A program made the translations under genes and the position numbers. Below are positions 59,198 through 64,000 of a stretch of DNA of 64,000 nt, piece by piece (position 1 is the first letter of the stretch; each line of letters opens with the position of its first letter). The DNA comes from Bradyrhizobium sp. LHD-71 (GTDB lineage: Bacteria; Pseudomonadota; Alphaproteobacteria; Rhizobiales; Xanthobacteraceae). The notes below the pieces were generated by a model that saw only the letters and a program-made list of their open reading frames with translations, was not told where the DNA came from and did not search any database. Where the stretch lies: contig NZ_JAVIFX010000004.1 in assembly GCF_031157255.1 (NCBI RefSeq), positions 124,001 through 188,000 of the forward strand, given 5' to 3'.

Positions 59198-60511
59198 CTA
59201 ACCGGGAAAGACATACTTTGGCAGCCACATCACGAGTTGCGGGAAGATCGTGATGATCGCGACGGCTGCGACGAGCAGGAAGAAGAACGGCAGCGCGGCA
59301 AGCGCAACCGTATTGGAATCCTTGCCGCTCATGGTCTGCAGCACAAAGAGGTTGAAGCCGACCGGCGGTGACACCTCCGCCATCTCGACGATCAGCACCA
59401 CGAAAATCCCGAACCAGACCAGATCGAAGCCGGCCTTTTGCACCATCGGCAGCACCACCGCCGTGGTCAAAACGATCATCGAGATGCCGTCCAGCGCAGT
59501 GCCGAGCACAATGTACATGACGGTCAGTGCAGCGATCAGCGCATAAGGGCTGAGCTCGAGATTATCGACCCAGTTTGCAAGCGCGACCGGGATGCCCGTA
59601 TATCCCATCGACTGCTTCATGAAAGCTGCGCCGGCGAGGATCAGCATGATCATGCAGGTGGTGCGCGTCGCGCCCATCACGCTCTGCCAGAACGCCGAGC
59701 CATTCAGCGAGCCACCCCACCACGCGATCGCAAGAGCGCCGAGGACGCCCCAGGCTGCGCATTCGGTCGCGGACGCCCAACCGGTCAGCAGCACGCCGAA
59801 GACGAGCAGGATCAAGAGCGCCAGCGGGATGAGGTTGGTCGACTCCTTCAGCTTCTCCCCGAAGCTCATGCGCGGCTCGGCCGGCGGCATCTTGGCGCTG
59901 TTGGCGATCGACCAGATGGCGATGTATCCCGAATACAGCGTCATCACCAGCAGACCCGGGATGAAGCCGGCGAGAAAGACCTGAATGATCGAGACGTTCG
60001 CCGCGACTGCGTAGACCACCATGGTGATCGAGGGCGGAATCAGAATGCCGAGGGTGCCGGCGCCAGCGAGCGAACCGAGGCTGAGCTTTTCGTCGTAGCC
60101 GCGCCGCTTCAGCTCCGGCAGCGCGATCTTGGCGACCGTCGCGCAGGTCGCCGCAGACGATCCCGACACCGAGCCGAACAGGCCCGATGCGATCACGTTG
60201 ACATGCATCAGCCGCCCCGGCACCCAACCGAGCCATGGCGCAAGCCCGCGAAACATTTCCTCCGACAGTCTCGTCCGGAACAGGATCTCACCCATCCAGA
60301 TGAACAGCGGCAGCGCGGCAAGCTCCCACGACGCGCTGTTGCCCCAAACCGTCGTCGCAAGCACGGAGCCTGCCGGGATGCCGCCGACGAACAGCATGCC
60401 AAGCCAACCGACCGCGAGCAGGCTGACGGCGATCCAGACGCCGCCGGCCAGAAAACCTGCAAGCACGGCGAACAGAAGCGCCGCGATCTCGAGAAGCTGT
60501 GCGCCTGCCAT
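59198..60511 (-). CDS. TRAP transporter large permease (DctM), unit 2
   Basis: A 437-residue membrane protein of the ion-transporter superfamily with about 12 helices: LPLFIWMGEILFRTRLSEEM near 60, SGSSAATCATVAKIALPELKR near 108, GILIPPSITMVVYAVA near 146, and SPPVGFNLFVLQTM near 380. The ATG at 60511, seven bases after the small permease stop, is chosen over a longer frame that overlaps it. It works with the preceding DctQ and the following binding protein. Confidence 0.92.
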   Translation of the reverse strand: MAGAQLLEIAALLFAVLAGFLAGGVWIAVSLLAVGWLGMLFVGGIPAGSVLATTVWGNSASWELAALPLFIWMGEILFRTRLSEEMFRGLAPWLGWVPGRLMHVNVIASGLFGSVSGSSAATCATVAKIALPELKRRGYDEKLSLGSLAGAGTLGILIPPSITMVVYAVAANVSIIQVFLAGFIPGLLVMTLYSGYIAIWSIANSAKMPPAEPRMSFGEKLKESTNLIPLALLILLVFGVLLTGWASATECAAWGVLGALAIAWWGGSLNGSAFWQSVMGATRTTCMIMLILAGAAFMKQSMGYTGIPVALANWVDNLELSPYALIAALTVMYIVLGTALDGISMIVLTTAVVLPMVQKAGFDLVWFGIFVVLIVEMAEVSPPVGFNLFVLQTMSGKDSNTVALAALPFFFLLVAAVAIITIFPQLVMWLPKYVFPG

Positions 60512-60518
60512 CAGACCC

Positions 60519-61082
60519 TCACACAGCGCTCGCGGCGGCGCGTTCGACGGCTTCTTCGGCCGTCTTCGGCGGCTCCTTTTCGTAGCGCGGCCGGTGGCCG
60601 GCGAGCACGTGGACAAGCTCGTCCACCATGGCGATGGTCAGGATCGCGAGTCCGCCCGAATAGCCAAGCTGTGGAATCCACATTTTCAGCGGAACGACGC
60701 CGGTCGCAACCTCGTTTGTCAACCAGGAGTAGTAGGTGAAGTTCAGCGCATGCCAGGCGAAGTAGCCGACAAAGATGATGCCCATAAGCAGCGCCACCAC
60801 CTCGACGACCTGACGCGTACGACCGTGCAGGCGATCAATCAGCAAACCGACGCGGATCATCTCGCCGGATTTGAACGTGTGCGCGAGCCCGAGAAACGCC
60901 ATCGCAGCCATCGACCAGGCAGCGAAATCATCGCCGGCGGGAACGTTGAGACCGAACTTGCGTCCTGCCGACAAGGCCATCATCAGAAGGAAGATGACGA
61001 TCAGGAACAGGCCGGCAAGCCAGCCGGCGCCCAGATAAAGCCCATCGAGCAGGCTGCGCACCAGCCTAGCAAGCATTCGCAC
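60519..61082 (-). CDS. TRAP transporter small permease (DctQ), unit 2
   Basis: A 187-residue membrane protein with four helices. FAAWSMAAMAFLGLAHTFKSGEMIRV is the characteristic segment (shown in two halves FAAWSMAAMAFLGLA and HTFKSGEMIRV). The GTG at 61082 is best placed after GGGAG; an ATG two codons in is possible. It begins 28 bases after the DadA-like gene. Confidence 0.87.
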   Translation of the reverse strand: MRMLARLVRSLLDGLYLGAGWLAGLFLIVIFLLMMALSAGRKFGLNVPAGDDFAAWSMAAMAFLGLAHTFKSGEMIRVGLLIDRLHGRTRQVVEVVALLMGIIFVGYFAWHALNFTYYSWLTNEVATGVVPLKMWIPQLGYSGGLAILTIAMVDELVHVLAGHRPRYEKEPPKTAEEAVERAAASAV

Positions 61083-61110
61083 CGATCAACTCCCTCTCCC
61101 TTGCTCTATC

Positions 61111-62370
61111 CTAAGCAGCGAACCGCGCCGGCGTATAGGGCGTCATATCAAGTTCGGGCGTCTCGCCATTGACCAGAGCCGCGAGCAGCCGCCCGGTTTT
61201 CGGCCCGGTGGTCAGCCCCACATGATGATGACCGAAGGCAAGGAATATGCCGCGATGGCGCGGAACCTCGCCGATCAGCGGCAGGCTGTCGCTCGGGGCC
61301 GGCCGATGCCCCAGCCATTCGTCGTAGTGGGTGAAGGTCAGTGCGGGAAACGCGTCTTTCACCTGCCGCAGCATCAGCTCGATCGGCGGCTTGTGCGGTG
61401 GAAGATCGAGGCCGCCGAACTCGACGATGCCGGCACAACGCACTCCGTCGGCCATCGGCGTTGCGACAAACTTGCCGCTGATCACCGATGTCGGTTGCCG
61501 CGGCTTCAACGACGCGCCGTACAGCATCACGTGATAGCCGCGCTCTGACTCGAGCGGCACATTCAGACCAAGCTGTGCGGTCAGCATCTTCGACCATGCG
61601 CCCGTGGCAACCACCGCTGCGTCGGTCTCGATCTCGCCGTCGGTGGTGACGACGGCCTGCAGCGCTCCATCGGCCTCAAACCGGAACGCACGCGCCTCGG
61701 CAGCGAGCGCGCTCGCGCCGAGCGAGGCGGCAACCTCGCGAAGGTCGGCGACGTAGCCGCCGGGACTGAGCACGAAACCATGGTCCTTCACCAGGATGCC
61801 GAGACCGACCTTCGAACCGAGCGCCGGATCGACATCACGTAACGCCGCGCCCTCGAATTCCTGCCAGATGAAACCCGCCTCGCGTCGCAGCTGCCAGGCG
61901 AATGCATCCGCCTCGAAGGCCGCGCGCGACCGGTAGGCAAAGAAGTATCCCGAACTCTGCAGCCAGCGTTCGGCCGGTGTGCCGCCGGCCAGCGCCTTGT
62001 GCTGGGCATAGGTGTCGCGCGTGAGCTGCGCGAGGCCTTTCGAGATGCGTGCGGTGTCGGCCGCATTGGCGTGTTTGAGATAGCGAACCAGCCACGGTGC
62101 CAGTTTCGGCAGGTAGCTCCAGCGCACGAACAACGGCGAGTTGGGATCGAGCAGAAGCATCGGTATCTTCGCGATCAAGCCGGGCGCCGTCACCGGGACG
62201 ACCGAGCATGCGGCAAGCACGCCGGCATTGCCGAAGCTTGCAGGCCTGCGGGCGATGCCCGGATCGATGAGGGTGACGGCCCGTCCGCTGCGCAATAACC
62301 AGATCGCGGCAGAGAGCCCCATGATGCCGCCGCCGATCACGACGACAGGCTTCTTGTCGTTGCTGCTCAT
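61111..62370 (-). CDS. FAD-dependent D-amino-acid dehydrogenase-like protein (DadA family)
   Basis: A 419-residue flavoprotein of the DAO family. The dinucleotide motif VVVIGGGIMGLSAAIWLLRSG is at the N-terminus, and the C-terminus reads GIFLAFGHHHVGLTTGPKTGRLLAAL as in DadA. FVATPMADGVRCAGIVEFGG matches the family's substrate-domain segment. It oxidises an amino or imino acid, passing electrons to quinone. Its ATG overlaps the stop of the upstream molybdenum-hydroxylase gene by four bases (ATGA), so the two are coupled. With the TRAP genes it suggests uptake and oxidation of one amino or heterocyclic acid. Confidence 0.87.
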   Translation of the reverse strand: MSSNDKKPVVVIGGGIMGLSAAIWLLRSGRAVTLIDPGIARRPASFGNAGVLAACSVVPVTAPGLIAKIPMLLLDPNSPLFVRWSYLPKLAPWLVRYLKHANAADTARISKGLAQLTRDTYAQHKALAGGTPAERWLQSSGYFFAYRSRAAFEADAFAWQLRREAGFIWQEFEGAALRDVDPALGSKVGLGILVKDHGFVLSPGGYVADLREVAASLGASALAAEARAFRFEADGALQAVVTTDGEIETDAAVVATGAWSKMLTAQLGLNVPLESERGYHVMLYGASLKPRQPTSVISGKFVATPMADGVRCAGIVEFGGLDLPPHKPPIELMLRQVKDAFPALTFTHYDEWLGHRPAPSDSLPLIGEVPRHRGIFLAFGHHHVGLTTGPKTGRLLAALVNGETPELDMTPYTPARFAA

Positions 62371-64000
62371 GCCTTGTCCGCATCAAACGCGGGTGGCGGC
62401 TTCTGCAGGGCCTGCCAGATCTTTTCCGGCGTCGCCGGCATGTCGAGATGACGCACGCCGTGCGCAGCCAGCGCATCGACGACAGCGTTGATGACGGTCG
62501 GCGCCGCGCCCATCGTTCCGCATTCACCCGCCCCCTTTACGCCCAGGCTGTTGTTCTTGGTTGCGGTCCCGATGAAAGCGACGTTGATCGACGGCACATC
62601 ATCTGCATGCGGCAGCGTGTAATCCATGAACGACGCGGTCGTGAGCTGGCCGCTATCCGGGTCATACCGGACATGTTCATAGAGCGCCTGTCCGAGCCCC
62701 TGCACAATTCCGCCGACAAGCTGGGCTGTCGCCATGGCAGGATGTATCAGCTGACCGAGATCGTCCACCGAGAGGTAGCTGACGATCTCGACCGCGCCGG
62801 TCTCCGGATCGATTTCCACCTCCGCGATCTGGCAGCCATAGGGATAACTGGCATTGTTCTCGGCGAACTTCGCCAGCCCTTCCAGCGGTTGCGGCGCGCG
62901 CGCGGCGAGTTCGAACAGGTCGAGCCGCACGTCCGTTCCCTTCACCACAAAGGCGCCGTCGCGATATTCCAGGTCGGGTGCAGCGACCTCCAGCTCGCGT
63001 GCGGCAAGCTCCCTCGCCTTCTCGATCATCGCTGCGCCGGCCGCGATCATGGCAACACCGCCGATGATCAGCGAGGACGAACCGCCGGTACCGCCACCGG
63101 GCAGCACCGTGCGACTGTCACCCTGACGAACGTCGATGCGGTCGATCGGAATGCCGAACCGGTCCGCGAGAATCTGGGCATAGACGGTGCGATGGCCCTG
63201 ACCGGAATCCTGCCGGCTGGTGTAGGCGGCCAGCACGCCGGATGATTCGGCCACGACCTTGCTGGTTTCGTCCGGATCGCCGCCGGTCCCATGAATATAG
63301 AACGAACAACCCAAGCCGCGCAGGCGACCGGCTTTTGCCGACCGCTTGCGGCGCTTCTCGAAGCCGAGCTTGTCGCCGAGCTTGAGCGCCTCGTTCAGCG
63401 CCGCCGCAAAGTCGCCGGCGTCATAGGTTTGTCCTGCCGCGGTCTTGTAAGGCAGCATCTTCGCGCCGATCAGGTTGCGCCGCCGCAACTGCGCCGGATC
63501 GATACCCATATCGCGCGCGGCCGTGTCGATGAGGCGTTCCAGCACGAACAGCGCCTCCGGCTTGCCAGCGCCGCGATAGGCGTCCGTCGGCGCGGTATTG
63601 GTGAACACGCCGCGCACACGAACATGCATGACCGGCACGGCATACACGCTTGGCGCCATCTTGGCGTAGCCGAGCGTCGGCACGGTCGGCGACACCGCCG
63701 ACAGATAGGCGCCGAGATTGGCAATCACGTCGTGCTTCAGTGCCAGGATACGGCCCTTGGTGTCCAGCGCCAGCGAAGCGCGCGTCACATGATCGCGCGC
63801 GTGAGTGTCGGTCAGAAAGGATTCGCCACGCTCGGAGATCCAGACCACTGGCCGGCCTGTAACTTTCGCGGCCCAAAGCACGCAGGCGTGCTCTGGATAC
63901 GGCACGATCTTCATGCCAAACGCGCCACCGACATCACCTGTCACAACATCGATCCGTTCGGGCGCGACGTGGAAAACCTGTTCGGCAAGGCAGTCACGAA
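62367..64000 (-). CDS. Xanthine-dehydrogenase-family molybdopterin-binding subunit, C-terminal part
   Basis: The frame is open to the right edge, so the N-terminus is missing; the first visible residues, CLAEQVFHVAPERIDVV, run directly into TGDVGGAFGMK. About 544 residues are present. AYRGAGKPEALFVLERLID is the site equivalent to AYRGAGR of form II CoxL-like enzymes, not the AYxCSFR of true CO dehydrogenase; GQGHRTVYAQILADRFGI and the catalytic Glu in GAGECGTMGAAPTVINAV also match the family. It hydroxylates a heterocycle or aldehyde with water. The iron-sulfur and FAD subunits may be encoded upstream, beyond the edge. Confidence 0.88.
   Translation of the reverse strand, partial: RDCLAEQVFHVAPERIDVVTGDVGGAFGMKIVPYPEHACVLWAAKVTGRPVVWISERGESFLTDTHARDHVTRASLALDTKGRILALKHDVIANLGAYLSAVSPTVPTLGYAKMAPSVYAVPVMHVRVRGVFTNTAPTDAYRGAGKPEALFVLERLIDTAARDMGIDPAQLRRRNLIGAKMLPYKTAAGQTYDAGDFAAALNEALKLGDKLGFEKRRKRSAKAGRLRGLGCSFYIHGTGGDPDETSKVVAESSGVLAAYTSRQDSGQGHRTVYAQILADRFGIPIDRIDVRQGDSRTVLPGGGTGGSSSLIIGGVAMIAAGAAMIEKARELAARELEVAAPDLEYRDGAFVVKGTDVRLDLFELAARAPQPLEGLAKFAENNASYPYGCQIAEVEIDPETGAVEIVSYLSVDDLGQLIHPAMATAQLVGGIVQGLGQALYEHVRYDPDSGQLTTASFMDYTLPHADDVPSINVAFIGTATKNNSLGVKGAGECGTMGAAPTVINAVVDALAAHGVRHLDMPATPEKIWQALQKPPPAFDADKA

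Noticed and set aside
59438-60739. A 433-codon plus-strand frame opposite the TRAP permease genes
   Set aside because: His/Arg/Gln-rich antisense of membrane-protein codons, no hydrophobic segments or known motif.

Overview
The window looks like a chromosomal segment of an alphaproteobacterium of the order Hyphomicrobiales, most likely from the Bradyrhizobium/Rhodopseudomonas/Afipia (Nitrobacteraceae) neighbourhood. This rests on high-GC codon use, a DUF1127 gene beside a GcvA-type LysR regulator, an Omp25/31-like barrel, two TRAP transporters, many catabolic IclR/GntR/LysR loci, and dispersed palindromes typical of that group, such as the CGGAAAA...TTTTCCG element at 49982-50024. No tRNA, rRNA, CRISPR array, phage or insertion sequence was recognised.

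Layout. 1-5738 (+): the end of a family III CoA-transferase, a small HicB-like protein, a Rieske oxygenase with its reductase, an orphan DUF2474 micro-protein, a type B carboxylesterase and a VOC-fold dioxygenase, together an aromatic/ester catabolic region. 5852-8234 (-): a two-subunit acyl-CoA dehydrogenase. 8598-13188 (-): a catabolic unit of TcuA-like flavoprotein, 3-hydroxyisobutyrate-dehydrogenase-like enzyme, IclR regulator and MFS carrier, with a 21-bp palindrome in front. 13494-15443 (-): an outer-membrane protein with two barrel-like halves.

15791-32190 (+ except a Crp-like gene) is an envelope/signalling block: OmpA-like protein, caspase-like protease, small secreted protein, catalytically dead caspase with TPRs, second OmpA-like protein, short periplasmic adaptor, RND pump, Crp/Fnr regulator (-), AsmA-like protein, a 27-codon coupled ORF, a sensor class III nucleotidyl cyclase and a second short adaptor. 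A third caspase-like gene, again with Tyr/Ser in place of the His/Cys dyad, lies at 38756-39628. This set is the best candidate for an undescribed system in the window.

32303-38740: racemase-family enzyme and GntR regulator (-), divergent from a TRAP transporter, a beta-decarboxylating dehydrogenase and a Gfo/Idh/MocA dehydrogenase (+), which looks like uptake and oxidation of a hydroxy acid. 40099-44602: a large protein with a terpene-cyclase-like DxDTTA motif and two TerC-family membrane proteins flanking a small HTH/unknown pair. 44656-49980: two MFS carriers, an FMN-binding PPOX protein and an exported phytase-like esterase, with dispersed palindromic repeats between them. 50114-57970: acetoacetyl-CoA synthetase, gamma-glutamyltransferase-like enzyme, LLM flavin enzyme, GNAT, DUF1127, LysR and a histone-H1-like Lys/Ala-rich protein. 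58178-64000 (-): a molybdenum hydroxylase large subunit (cut by the window end), a DadA-like flavoprotein and a complete TRAP transporter in one tight operon.

Starts were moved downstream of the longest open frame wherever a Shine-Dalgarno sequence, signal peptide or ATGA/GTGA coupling favoured it. All product names come from reading translated sequence; no database search was run.
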